Source: Bordetella parapertussis (GTDB lineage Bacteria > Pseudomonadota > Gammaproteobacteria > Burkholderiales > Burkholderiaceae_C). From it: a stretch of 11,597 bases of DNA. The notes under the pieces were generated by a model. It saw nothing but the letters and a program-made list of their open reading frames with translations. It was not told the DNA's origin and ran no database searches. Positions within the stretch are counted from its first letter, which is position 1, and each line of letters starts with the position of its first letter. The position numbers and the translations under genes were made by a program. The DNA is taken from positions 1-11,597 of the forward strand of contig CAMDJU010000064.1 of assembly GCA_945900695.1 (NCBI GenBank), written 5' to 3'. Shown piece after piece: positions 1 through 6,942 of the stretch.

Positions 1-1155
1 TCACTGACGGCTTGCCGACTGGCCTGCGCCTCGGCCGCTTGGCATGGGCACAGCGAGGTCAGTGAAGCAGATGTGGCCTGGGCCGCACGCATGGTCTTGG
101 CCCCCCGCGCCACCCAATTACCCGCGGCCCCGCCCGAGGCGGAGTCCGAGCCGCCACCACCCAGCGAAGCCGAGGCCTTGCCCGACGATCAAGCGCCACC
201 CCCCGAGCCGCCACCACCCCAGGACGAAAGCGAAGACACCCCCGAGGACCAGCCTGCCCCGCCCAGCGCGCAAGACCTGCAAGATTTGGTGCTGGCTGCG
301 GCCTTGGCCAGCATCCCCCCCAACCTGCTCGATCGCATGGTGTTGGGCGCCACCACGCCCAAAGGCGCGCGCAGTGCGGGCAGCAGTGGGGCCGCGCAAC
401 GCTCGCGCCAACGCGGCAGGCCACTGGCGCCACGCCCGGGTTCACCCAGTCAAGGTGCGCGCTTGCATGTCTTGGCCACCCTGCGCGCGGCCGCACCGCG
501 CCAAAAACTGCGCCCACCACCCCCCGGCGGTGGGCGCATCGCGGTGCGCAGCGAAGACTTTCACATCCACCGCTTTCAGCAAGAACAAGCCAGCTGCCTG
601 ATCTTTGCGGTAGACGCCTCGGGCTCGGCGGCTTTGGCGCGCTTGGCCGAAGCCAAGGGTGCGGTCGAGCTGATGCTGCAACAGTCCTATGCCCGGCGTG
701 ACCAGGTCTGCGTGATCGCTTTTAGAGGCACCAAAGCCGAAGTGCTGCTGCCACCCACCCGCTCGCTGGTGCGCGCCAAACGGGCCTTGGGTGGCTTGCC
801 AGGTGGTGGGGGTACGCCCTTGGCCACTGCCTTGAAGCTGTGCCAAGAACAAGCCCAAGCCCAAATGCGTTTGGGTGTCACCCCCTTGTTGGTGGTGTTG
901 TGTGATGGCCGCGCCAATGTCAATTTACAAGGCCTGGGTGGGCGTGAGTCGGCCATGGTCGACGCCCTCGCCTGGGCCCAAGCCTGGCGCAGTTTGGCCT
1001 GCGCGGCGGTGTGGCTTGATACCTCTGTCCAACCCGACGCCAAAGCACAGCAACTGGCCCAGACCATGGGCGCACGCTACCTGCCCATGCCGCAAGCGCA
1101 AGCCCAGCGCATGGCCGCTGTCATGCAATCCTTGGTGGCCCCGGCCAAGGCCTGA
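1..1155 (+). CDS. bchD: Magnesium chelatase subunit D, C-terminal part (5' end outside window)
   Basis: BchD is the AAA+/integrin-type subunit of the BchI-BchD-BchH magnesium chelatase, which inserts Mg2+ into protoporphyrin IX at the first committed step of bacteriochlorophyll synthesis. The frame is open from base 1, so the GTG at 73 is internal, not a start. About 384 codons remain of a protein usually near 550-600 residues; the missing part would be the N-terminal AAA+-like domain. The fragment starts with the end of the helical AAA+ region (EVSEADVAWAARMVLAPRAT), followed by a proline- and acid-rich linker (about bases 136-270) typical of D subunits. Then comes a von Willebrand A/integrin I domain with the MIDAS metal motif DASGS (Asp codon at 613), a GGGGTPLATAL segment and a VVLCDGRAN strand. 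bchO follows after 14 bases, presumably in the same transcript; bchI is expected just upstream of the window. Confidence 0.96.
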   Translation, partial: SLTACRLACASAAWHGHSEVSEADVAWAARMVLAPRATQLPAAPPEAESEPPPPSEAEALPDDQAPPPEPPPPQDESEDTPEDQPAPPSAQDLQDLVLAAALASIPPNLLDRMVLGATTPKGARSAGSSGAAQRSRQRGRPLAPRPGSPSQGARLHVLATLRAAAPRQKLRPPPPGGGRIAVRSEDFHIHRFQQEQASCLIFAVDASGSAALARLAEAKGAVELMLQQSYARRDQVCVIAFRGTKAEVLLPPTRSLVRAKRALGGLPGGGGTPLATALKLCQEQAQAQMRLGVTPLLVVLCDGRANVNLQGLGGRESAMVDALAWAQAWRSLACAAVWLDTSVQPDAKAQQLAQTMGARYLPMPQAQAQRMAAVMQSLVAPAKA

Positions 1156-1169
1156 AGCGGCGCGCAGCC

Positions 1170-2072
1170 ATGCTCGAGCGCTTGCATCCCCCGTTGGATT
1201 GGGCCAGCCTCCAGGCCCAGTGGCCGCACAGCGTCCACAGCCGGTTTGTCCACGCCGCTGGCCTGCGTTGGCATGTGCAGGTGATGGGCCAAGGGCCGGC
1301 CTTGCTGATGCTGCACGGCACCGGGGCATCGACCCACACCTGGCACGCCCTGGCCCCCTTGCTGATGCCGCACCACACCTTGATTTGCCCGGACCTGCCG
1401 GGCCACGCTTTCACCGAACAAGCGCCCGGGGCTGGTATGTCACTGCCAGGCATGGCCGCCGGGGTGGCCGCCCTGGTGCAGGCCTTGGGCTTGCCTTTGC
1501 ACGGCTTGGTGGGCCATTCGGCCGGTGCCGCCGTGGCCGCTCAAATGCTTTTGCAAGAGCACCTGCCCCTGGCCCAATCGCGCCCCCTGCTGGTGGGCCT
1601 GAACCCGGCATGGCTGCCCTTGCCCGGTTGGGCTGGGGTGTTGTTTTCACCCAGCGCCAAATTGATGTCGCTCAACCCCCTGTCGGGTTGGTTGATGGCC
1701 CAGCAAGGTGGGCGCGAAGGGGTGTTGCAGCGTTTGCTGGACAGCACCGGCTCGCGGCTGAGCGCCGAGGCGGCAGCGCACTATGGCGTGTTGCTGCGCA
1801 ACGCCCGCCATGTGCGTGGCGTGCTGGCCATGATGGCGGCCTGGAACCTGAACCCCCTGGCCCAGCGGCTGCACGCGCTGCCCGCCCAAGTGCACATGCA
1901 CATCGGCTTGGCCGACCAAACCATCCCACCGGCCCTGGCGCAAGTGGCATTGCAGCGCATCCCTGGCAGCACCTGCGCCCAAGCCGCGGGCTTGGGTCAC
2001 CTGGCGCATGAAGAAAACCCGGCCGAAGTGGCGCACCACCTGCTGCGCTGGATGGCCTGCGTCACCCCTTGA
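1170..2072 (+). CDS. bchO: BchO, alpha/beta hydrolase-fold magnesium-chelatase accessory protein
   Basis: A 300-residue alpha/beta hydrolase of the BchO family, which is genetically linked to bchI-bchD and annotated as a magnesium chelatase accessory protein; its exact reaction is not established. The hydrolase signatures are complete: an HGTGAST oxyanion loop (from residue 49), a nucleophile elbow GHSAG with Ser117, a candidate acid Asp249 in ADQTIPP, and a catalytic His277 in GLGHLAHEENP. The ATG lies 14 bases after the bchD stop with only a weak Shine-Dalgarno, which suggests translation partly coupled to bchD. Length matches the family (about 280-300). It is the last gene of the rightward bchD-bchO unit and is followed by a strong hairpin terminator. 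The family call rests on the hydrolase motifs together with position next to bchD. Confidence 0.93.
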   Translation: MLERLHPPLDWASLQAQWPHSVHSRFVHAAGLRWHVQVMGQGPALLMLHGTGASTHTWHALAPLLMPHHTLICPDLPGHAFTEQAPGAGMSLPGMAAGVAALVQALGLPLHGLVGHSAGAAVAAQMLLQEHLPLAQSRPLLVGLNPAWLPLPGWAGVLFSPSAKLMSLNPLSGWLMAQQGGREGVLQRLLDSTGSRLSAEAAAHYGVLLRNARHVRGVLAMMAAWNLNPLAQRLHALPAQVHMHIGLADQTIPPALAQVALQRIPGSTCAQAAGLGHLAHEENPAEVAHHLLRWMACVTP

Positions 2073-2140
2073 GTCCTGTCCTGATTCGGGGCCTGAACGT
2101 CATTGCCGCAGGAGCTGGGGCAATTCAGGGGCCGAGCAAG

Positions 2141-2172
2141 GCGAAAAAAAAGCCCCAGAGGGGCTTTTTCGC
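2141..2172. terminator. Bidirectional rho-independent terminator between bchO and the HiPIP gene
   Basis: A perfect inverted repeat pairs 2147-2156 with 2160-2169 around a 3-base loop (AGCCCC-AGA-GGGGCT core). It is flanked by A8 on the left (2144-2151) and T5 on the right (2165-2169), with outer GCG/CGC bases that can extend it. Read rightwards it terminates bchD-bchO. Read leftwards the GC stem is followed by eight T, so it is an even better terminator for the HiPIP transcript. It sits exactly between convergent genes, as expected for a shared terminator. Confidence 0.9.
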
Positions 2173-2232
2173 TGAGTCGCCAAGGGGTTGACAGACTTTT
2201 TGCAGGCCTTGAGGGACTTGCGCAGGTGTTGA

Positions 2233-2538
2233 TCAGGCCTTTTTGGCGTAAGCGCTGCACCAGCCTGGGCCAGCCACTTGCTTGCCAGCAAACAAGGGGC
2301 AGCCGCCAGCGGCATCGGTGGCCTTGCCTTGGTAGAGCGAACAGTTTTTACAAACTTGCCCCGCTGCATATTTGGGGAACTTCTTGACGTCGACCTTGGT
2401 GGCGTCGGCTTTGTAGCCCAAAGCGGTGGCTTGCGCGTCGCTTTCGGCCAGCATGGGGCCAGCGGCCATGGCTTGGGTTGCGGCCAAGGCACCGGTGCCC
2501 AGGCTGAGTTGAACAATGAATTCGCGGCGGTTGGTCAT
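2233..2538 (-). CDS. High-potential iron-sulfur protein (HiPIP) with Tat signal
   Basis: HiPIPs are small periplasmic [4Fe-4S] proteins. In several photosynthetic betaproteobacteria (Rubrivivax, Rhodoferax) they carry electrons from the cytochrome bc1 complex to the reaction-centre-bound cytochrome. The 101-residue product opens with NRREFIVQLSLGTGALAAT, a twin-arginine signal, ending near AMA-AG, as expected for a cofactor-loaded exported protein. The mature part (about 75 residues) has exactly four cysteines in HiPIP order: CKNC, then GGCPLF, then GWCSAY, and it ends in a Lys-rich YAKKA. The start at 2538 is chosen because GGAG (complement of 2545-2548) lies six bases upstream and the Tat motif follows directly; a longer in-frame start at 2622 would bury the signal. 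It ends at a strong terminator and is probably its own transcription unit. A link to the reaction centre is inferred from family and location. Confidence 0.95.
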   Translation of the reverse strand: MTNRREFIVQLSLGTGALAATQAMAAGPMLAESDAQATALGYKADATKVDVKKFPKYAAGQVCKNCSLYQGKATDAAGGCPLFAGKQVAGPGWCSAYAKKA

Positions 2539-2599
2539 GGTTTTCTCCAGAGTTGTGAAACTTGATAACGCTGGGGGCCACCCATCGGGTTGACAAGAG

Positions 2600-2643
2600 C
2601 CCCTAGCGCCGGTGTGAGACATTGTCGCTCAAGCGCCTAGGGG
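2600..2643. repeat. Imperfect inverted repeat between tspO and the HiPIP gene
   Basis: The arms CCCCTAGCGC (from 2600) and GCGCCTAGGGG (2633-2643) can pair over ten base pairs with one bulged G, around a loop of about 22 bases that itself contains TGAG/CTCA. It lies in the 144-base gap between the tspO stop and the HiPIP start. No T-run follows in the leftward direction, so it is not a classical terminator for the bchG-tspO transcript. It could be a 3'-end-protecting stem-loop, a processing site, or part of the HiPIP leader or promoter region. Confidence 0.55.
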
Positions 2644-2682
2644 TTTGCCCGCGTTGGGTTTTGATCTGGCTCTGGCCGGGGG

Positions 2683-3318
2683 CTAGCGGGGGGCGGCGTT
2701 CGGCGCGGTCGGGGCGTCCCCTGCGCTGGACCCAGCTAAGCTGGGTGCAGTTGAGTTGGGCGCAAGTGGGCTGGAAGCGGATGGCATGGAAGCGGGTGGG
2801 TTATCAGCAGCGTTGGGGGCGCTCTGGGGCTGCCACGCATGGGCTTGGGGGTTGAGTTGCCACGTGTCCCAATTGAGCACCCCGGCGGCGCTCACCCACA
2901 CCAAATAAGGCAGCAGCATCCAGGCCGAGGCCCGGGCGTAACGGTGCAAATGCACCATCAAAGCCGCAATCGACAGCCACAAAAAAACCAATTCCACCAA
3001 AGCCCAACCAAGTTGGTGCCACTGAAAGTAAATCAAGCTCCACAAAACGTTGAGTGCGGCATTGGCGGCAAACAGTGCCAGCATATTGCGGCGCTGGCGC
3101 GCATGGCCGCTGGCATGCCACGCCCACCAAGCGCTGAAGGCGCAAAGGGTGAAGATGGTGGACCAAATGACCCCGAAAGCCGCATCGGGCGGCTTCCAGT
3201 CGGGCTTGACCAGTTGTTGGTACCACGGGCCCAAATCGGTCAGGGCTCCGCCCAGGCCCGCCACCCCAAAGCTGATGGCGATGGCCACGAACAGGCTGGG
3301 CCAGTGGCGTGGGGTCAT
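2683..3318 (-). CDS. tspO: TspO/MBR family tetrapyrrole-binding membrane protein with C-terminal tail
   Basis: TspO (CrtK) is a five-helix membrane protein related to the mitochondrial benzodiazepine receptor. It binds porphyrins, and in Rhodobacter sphaeroides it is an oxygen-dependent negative modulator of photosynthesis genes. Family marks are clear: KPDWKPPDAAFGVIWSTIF (residues 38-56), NVLWSLIYFQWHQLGWALVE (90-109), and PYLVWVSAAGVLNWDTWQLN (137-156), the usual end of the family. After this comes an unusual tail of about 54 residues (158-211) made mostly of Ala, Pro, Ser and Asn, giving 211 residues against about 160 in typical TspO. The start overlaps the bchP stop as ATGA (3315-3318), so it is probably translated by coupling as the last gene of the bchG-bch2-bchP-tspO unit. 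The core call is firm; the role of the tail is unknown. Confidence 0.93.
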   Translation of the reverse strand: MTPRHWPSLFVAIAISFGVAGLGGALTDLGPWYQQLVKPDWKPPDAAFGVIWSTIFTLCAFSAWWAWHASGHARQRRNMLALFAANAALNVLWSLIYFQWHQLGWALVELVFLWLSIAALMVHLHRYARASAWMLLPYLVWVSAAGVLNWDTWQLNPQAHAWQPQSAPNAADNPPASMPSASSPLAPNSTAPSLAGSSAGDAPTAPNAAPR

Positions 3319-4511
3319 CCGGTTTTGGCCACGCCAAACAAGTGCGCCAAGTCTTTGAAGAAGATGCGCACATGGGCCATGGGCTTTTTGCGCACCAGCA
3401 CTTTGTTCATGTAGGACTCGAAGGTGAGTTGTTGCACGTCTTTATCTTCGCAGATTTTGACGAACTTCTCGCGCCGCTTGTCGCTGCTGTACCAAAAGTA
3501 CTGCATGATGCCCAACACCCAAAACACCTTGCCATGCTCGCGCATGAACTGCTTGCGCACCTGCTTGAGCACCTCGGGGTTGCCTTCTTGCAAAAACAAA
3601 TGCACTTTGTCGGCGGCCATGCGCGCGCAGGCCATGGCGTAGTAAATGCCCTCGCCAGACGACGGGGCCACCACGCCCGCGGCGTCGCCCACCAGCACCA
3701 CGTCGCGGCCGTTGTCCCAGCGCGGCAAGGGCTTCATGGGCAAGGGTGCCCCCTCGCGGCGCAAGGTGACGGAATCGCCCAAGCCTGCGGTTTCGCGCAA
3801 GCGGCCCACCGCACTGCGCAGTGAAAAGCCTTTGTCGGCACTGCCCGTACCCACACTGACGGTGTTGCCGTGCGGGAACACCCAACCGTAAAAGTCAGGC
3901 GACAAGCTGCCCCGGTAATACACATCGCAGCGCGTGGGATCGTGGTCGGGCGCATTCTGCGGCGCCTGGATGATCTCGTGGTACGCAAAAACGTACTTGG
4001 TTTTTTCGGCGCCATCAATCGACTGGCGCGCCACTTCCGAGCGCGCGCCATCAGCACCAATGACCGTGCGGGCGCGCACGCTGGCTTGGTGCTCTTCGCC
4101 TTTGATGCCTTTGGCGGTGAAATGCACCCGCATCACCCCATCCATGTCGCGGCTGAACTTGTCAAACACACCGCGCTGGCGCACCGCACCGCTTTTTGCC
4201 GCGCGTTCGCGCAACCATTCGTCAAACTGGTCGCGGTCGACCATGCCGACAAAGCCGTTTTCGATCGGGATATCGACCTTGTTATCGCTGGGCGATATCA
4301 TGCGCGCTGAACGCGCTTTGGCCACCAATAACTCATCCGGGATTTCAAAGTCCTTGATCAAGCGCGGTGGTATGGCGCCCCCACAGGGTTTGATGCGGCC
4401 TTGCCGGTCCAGCAGCAGCACGCGCCAGCCTTTGCGCGCCAAATCGTCGGCAGCGGTGGCACCAGACGGCCCACCTCCGATCACCACAGCGTCATAGCTC
4501 ATTTGTGTCAT
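3315..4511 (-). CDS. bchP: Geranylgeranyl bacteriochlorophyll/diphosphate reductase
   Basis: BchP uses NADPH and FAD to reduce three double bonds of the geranylgeranyl tail, giving the phytyl tail of bacteriochlorophyll a. The 398-residue protein (family about 390-400) has an N-terminal dinucleotide-binding site YDAVVIGGGPSGATAA (GGGPSG at residues 12-17) and the family's KPCGGAIPP segment. It also has a GMVDRDQFDEWLRERA stretch and the second FAD motif VGDAAGVVAPSSGEGI near residues 272-290. The start at 4511 is preceded by GGAAGGA (complement of 4520-4526) at a spacing of eight; the alternative ATG at 4502 has no better site, and an extension to 4745 would run through bch2. The start overlaps the bch2 stop as ATGA, and the stop overlaps the tspO start the same way. 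It is the third gene of the operon that begins with bchG. Confidence 0.96.
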   Translation of the reverse strand: MTQMSYDAVVIGGGPSGATAADDLARKGWRVLLLDRQGRIKPCGGAIPPRLIKDFEIPDELLVAKARSARMISPSDNKVDIPIENGFVGMVDRDQFDEWLRERAAKSGAVRQRGVFDKFSRDMDGVMRVHFTAKGIKGEEHQASVRARTVIGADGARSEVARQSIDGAEKTKYVFAYHEIIQAPQNAPDHDPTRCDVYYRGSLSPDFYGWVFPHGNTVSVGTGSADKGFSLRSAVGRLRETAGLGDSVTLRREGAPLPMKPLPRWDNGRDVVLVGDAAGVVAPSSGEGIYYAMACARMAADKVHLFLQEGNPEVLKQVRKQFMREHGKVFWVLGIMQYFWYSSDKRREKFVKICEDKDVQQLTFESYMNKVLVRKKPMAHVRIFFKDLAHLFGVAKTG

Positions 4512-5923
4512 GGTTGTTGTCCTTCCATTGCCCATGGGGCGGTTTGCGTTGTACGCGTTTGCACTGTCTCGCCGCGCCCGACCTGGACCGCCCACCAAGC
4601 GGACCCAGCAAACATCAGCGCTTCCATTCCAAATACCCAGCTGTAGGCGGTTGCGGGCTCTGACAGCCACCAGCGCGCCAAATCGCTCGCGCCGGTACCG
4701 AGCAAGCCACCCAAACCAAATGCAATGGCTTGTGAGGCGCCCCACAAACCCATGCGTGTGCCTTCACGGCCATCTTTCGCCGCAGCGGCCAAGCGCATCA
4801 TGGTGGTGATGGCGGCGATCGAAAACGCCCCATTGGCAACCCCCAGCAAGAACACATTGGCCAACAAGGGCCATGACCCACCCAGCCCTGCCGCCACCGA
4901 TAAACCAGCCATGGCCAGTGCCGAGGCCAAGCAACCACCCACCATCCAAGCTTGTACCGAGCCCCAACGCCCGCGTGCCCAGCCACTGCCCGCCAGCGCG
5001 ACACACAACATGCCCAGCAAGACACCCCCATGCTGCAAGCCCGACAACTGGGTGGTTTGCCCCGGCGTCATGTCAAACACAGCGCCAGCAAACGGCTCCA
5101 AAATCAAGTCTTGCGAGCTGTAGGCCAACATGGACAGAAACACAAAGATGGTGAACCTGCGCGCAGCGGGCTCGCCCCACACCTGGGCCAAGGCCTGGCG
5201 AAAGCGCACGGATGCCATGCCCTGACCTGGGCTCAGGGGGTCGCCAGACAGTTGCGCTGATGGGTGAGCTGCGGCCGTATCAGCAGCTTGCGCACCCGCA
5301 CGCTCCGCTGTTGGAGCGGCAGGTCCTTCCAAACCCCACAAGCAAGCACATGCGATCAACCATGCCAAAACTGCAGCTGTGCAAACCACCCGCAACAAGC
5401 GCTCCGGCGAGTACGGGTCCAGTTGTTTACCCACCACAACGGCGGTCACTGCAAAGCCCACAATCATCATCACCCACACCAAGGTGGCTGCAGGGGCACG
5501 CCGGTCGTCACCCACCCGCTTGGCCAACAGCACCAGCAACGAGGTACCACAGGCGCTCACGCCCACGCCAATCATGGCAAATGCCACTGCCGCCAAGGCC
5601 ACGCCCAGCCCGCGGTCATTGCCCATGGTGACAATGGCTTGCGCGGCCAAACAACCGCCCAAAGACAACACCCCCATGCCCCCCACCATCCAAGGGGTGC
5701 AGCGCCTGCCTTGATCGGCCCCAAAGCCCATGCGCGGGCGCACCATTTGCACGGCATAGTGCAAGCCCACAAGCAAACCGGGCAACAACGCCGGCAACAT
5801 CAATTCCACCACCATGATGCGGTTCAAGGTGGATGTGGTGATGACCACCACCGAGCCCAAACACGCTTGCACCAGGGCCAAGCGCAGCACTTGCCACCAA
5901 CCAAAAGAGAGATGCCCGCTCAT
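4508..5923 (-). CDS. bch2: PucC-family (BCD) membrane protein, Bch2-like
   Basis: A 471-residue polytopic membrane protein of the BCD/PucC branch of the major facilitator superfamily, which includes LhaA, PucC and Bch2. These proteins are implicated in delivering bacteriochlorophyll to, or assembling, light-harvesting complexes. Family-like features are the N-terminal segment LNRIMVVELMLPALLPGLLVGLHY, the loop RPRMGFGADQGRRCTPWM, and EPFAGAVFDMTPGQTTQLSGLQ in the second half. About 12 hydrophobic segments are visible, split by a low-complexity Ala-rich loop near the middle. Position between bchG and bchP is the position of bch2 (orf428) in Rhodobacter, which favours Bch2 over PucC or LhaA. 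The ATG at 5923 has AGGGGG (complement of 5930-5935) six bases upstream. Start and stop both overlap neighbours as ATGA. The paralogue assignment is from context. Confidence 0.88.
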   Translation of the reverse strand: MSGHLSFGWWQVLRLALVQACLGSVVVITTSTLNRIMVVELMLPALLPGLLVGLHYAVQMVRPRMGFGADQGRRCTPWMVGGMGVLSLGGCLAAQAIVTMGNDRGLGVALAAVAFAMIGVGVSACGTSLLVLLAKRVGDDRRAPAATLVWVMMIVGFAVTAVVVGKQLDPYSPERLLRVVCTAAVLAWLIACACLWGLEGPAAPTAERAGAQAADTAAAHPSAQLSGDPLSPGQGMASVRFRQALAQVWGEPAARRFTIFVFLSMLAYSSQDLILEPFAGAVFDMTPGQTTQLSGLQHGGVLLGMLCVALAGSGWARGRWGSVQAWMVGGCLASALAMAGLSVAAGLGGSWPLLANVFLLGVANGAFSIAAITTMMRLAAAAKDGREGTRMGLWGASQAIAFGLGGLLGTGASDLARWWLSEPATAYSWVFGMEALMFAGSAWWAVQVGRGETVQTRTTQTAPWAMEGQQP

Positions 5924-6807
5924 GCCACGCCCCCTGGCATCAAGCGCACGGCCCAGGCACTGACCATCATGCCAGCGACAAATAGGGGCACGCCAAAGCC
6001 ACTGAGCATCAAGGCCTTGGCCACGGGTTGGCGCACAAACGCGCCCATCAAGGGCAACTGCGCCAAGACCAAGCCCAACACTGCCAAGGCATGGCCCACT
6101 TGGCCCCAATGCATCAGCAAGCCCACCACCACCACTTGGGGGAGCACCATGGCCCAACACGCCACCCGCGCGGCCCCGTCCACGCCCAGTTGCACCGGCA
6201 AAGACCGCACGCCCATTTGGCGGTCGCCCTCGACCGCCTTGAAGTCATTCAAGGTCATGATGCCGTGGGCACCCAAGCTGTAGAGCAAGGCCAACAACAG
6301 CACCGGTGTGGGCGGCACGCGCTCGCCCAACATCACGGCCGCGCCAGTGACCCAGGCCAATCCTTCGTAGCTGAGCGCACAAGCGGCATTGCCCCACCAG
6401 CCGTTTTCCTTCAGGCGCAACGGTGGCGCGCTGTAAGCCCAGGCCAGGGCCAAGCCCAAGGCAGCGGCCAAAAAGCCCCAAGTGCCCAAGGGCACAGCCC
6501 ATAACAAAGACAAGCCGGTCCACAAGCACGCGATGTACAAGCCCCATCGCCCCGGCATGCGCCCTGAAGGAATGGGCCGCTGCGGTTCGTTGATGGCGTC
6601 GACATGTCGGTCAAACCAGTCATTCACCGCTTGGCTGCTGGCACACACCAACGGGCCCGCCAACAAAACGCCCCAAACGATCAAACCCCAGTGGCCAGTG
6701 AACGCCTCGCCCGAAGACACCACACCGCAGGCAAATGCCCACATGGGCGGAAACCAGGTGATGGGTTTGAGCAGCTCAGCGACGGTGGACAAGGATGGAC
6801 GGGCCAT
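5920..6807 (-). CDS. bchG: Bacteriochlorophyll synthase (bacteriochlorophyllide a prenyltransferase)
   Basis: BchG attaches the geranylgeranyl (or phytyl) chain to bacteriochlorophyllide a and is an integral membrane UbiA-superfamily enzyme. The first aspartate-rich motif NDWFDRHVDAINEPQRPIPSGR begins at residue 62, and the second is LNDFKAVEGDRQMGVRSLPVQLG. The N-terminus LLKPITWFPPMWAFACGVVSSG is characteristic of BchG. Hydrophobic helices run throughout. I take the ATG at 6807 (295 residues); a TTG at 6834 would add nine residues but lies within the promoter/operator region. No clear Shine-Dalgarno is visible before the ATG. The stop overlaps the start of the PucC-family gene by ATGA. It is the first gene of the leftward bchG-bch2-bchP-tspO unit and lies behind a PpsR-type operator pair, so oxygen/light repression is likely. 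Confidence 0.96.
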   Translation of the reverse strand: MARPSLSTVAELLKPITWFPPMWAFACGVVSSGEAFTGHWGLIVWGVLLAGPLVCASSQAVNDWFDRHVDAINEPQRPIPSGRMPGRWGLYIACLWTGLSLLWAVPLGTWGFLAAALGLALAWAYSAPPLRLKENGWWGNAACALSYEGLAWVTGAAVMLGERVPPTPVLLLALLYSLGAHGIMTLNDFKAVEGDRQMGVRSLPVQLGVDGAARVACWAMVLPQVVVVGLLMHWGQVGHALAVLGLVLAQLPLMGAFVRQPVAKALMLSGFGVPLFVAGMMVSAWAVRLMPGGVA

Positions 6808-6835
6808 GGTGTATTTTTGGCCCGCCCACCCCAAC

Positions 6836-6853
6836 TGTCAACTGAGGTTTACG
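6836..6853. promoter_or_regulatory. Degenerate PpsR/CrtJ-type box upstream of bchG
   Basis: TGT-N12-ACG (TGTCAACTGAGGTTTACG), one base from the TGT-N12-ACA consensus of the PpsR/CrtJ repressor. It lies 7 bp from the perfect box at 6861-6878, the close tandem spacing known for cooperative PpsR/CrtJ binding. On the minus strand its left end reads TTGACA (complement of 6836-6841), which could double as a -35 hexamer pointing at bchG. The match is inexact, so the call leans on the neighbouring box. Confidence 0.6.
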
Positions 6854-6860
6854 ATTATTT

Positions 6861-6878
6861 TGTCAGAATTATCTGACA
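6861..6878. promoter_or_regulatory. Perfect PpsR/CrtJ-binding palindrome upstream of bchG
   Basis: TGTCAGAATTATCTGACA fits TGT-N12-ACA exactly and is a perfect 7-bp inverted repeat (TGTCAGA/TCTGACA) around ATTA. It lies 54-71 bases upstream of the bchG start. PpsR/CrtJ is known to repress bch, crt and puc promoters through such sites, and ppsR is the adjacent upstream gene. The inferred role is aerobic repression of the bchG operon. Confidence 0.85.
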
Positions 6879-6942
6879 CTTATCGACTCTGTATCTGCCG
6901 CGCGGACAGTAAACACCCATTTTGGTGCAAAGGGGGGGTGGC

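Noticed and set aside
44..601. Long frames on both strands overlapping bchD, for example 44-601 (+) and 59-520 (-)
   Set aside because: These are high-GC shadow frames, rich in Pro/Arg or Gly/Trp and without family motifs, while the overlapping bchD frame is clearly real.
73..1155. GTG at 73 as the start of bchD
   Set aside because: The frame is open and family-like upstream to base 1 (EVSEADVAWAAR), so the gene is simply truncated by the window edge.
2103..2387. Plus-strand frame between bchO and the HiPIP gene
   Set aside because: It contains the bidirectional terminator and then runs antisense to HiPIP; no domain is visible.
4512..4745. N-terminal extension of bchP to 4745
   Set aside because: It would overlap bch2 by more than 200 bases and lacks homology-like sequence; a good Shine-Dalgarno fits the ATG at 4511.
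5924..6160. N-terminal extension of the PucC-family gene to 6160
   Set aside because: It overlaps the essential C-terminal part of bchG and is not membrane-like; ATG 5923 has AGGGGG upstream and an ATGA overlap.
6890..6908. Possible third PpsR box near ppsR/bchG
   Set aside because: The spacing is TGT-N13-ACA, not N12, and the arms do not form a good palindrome.
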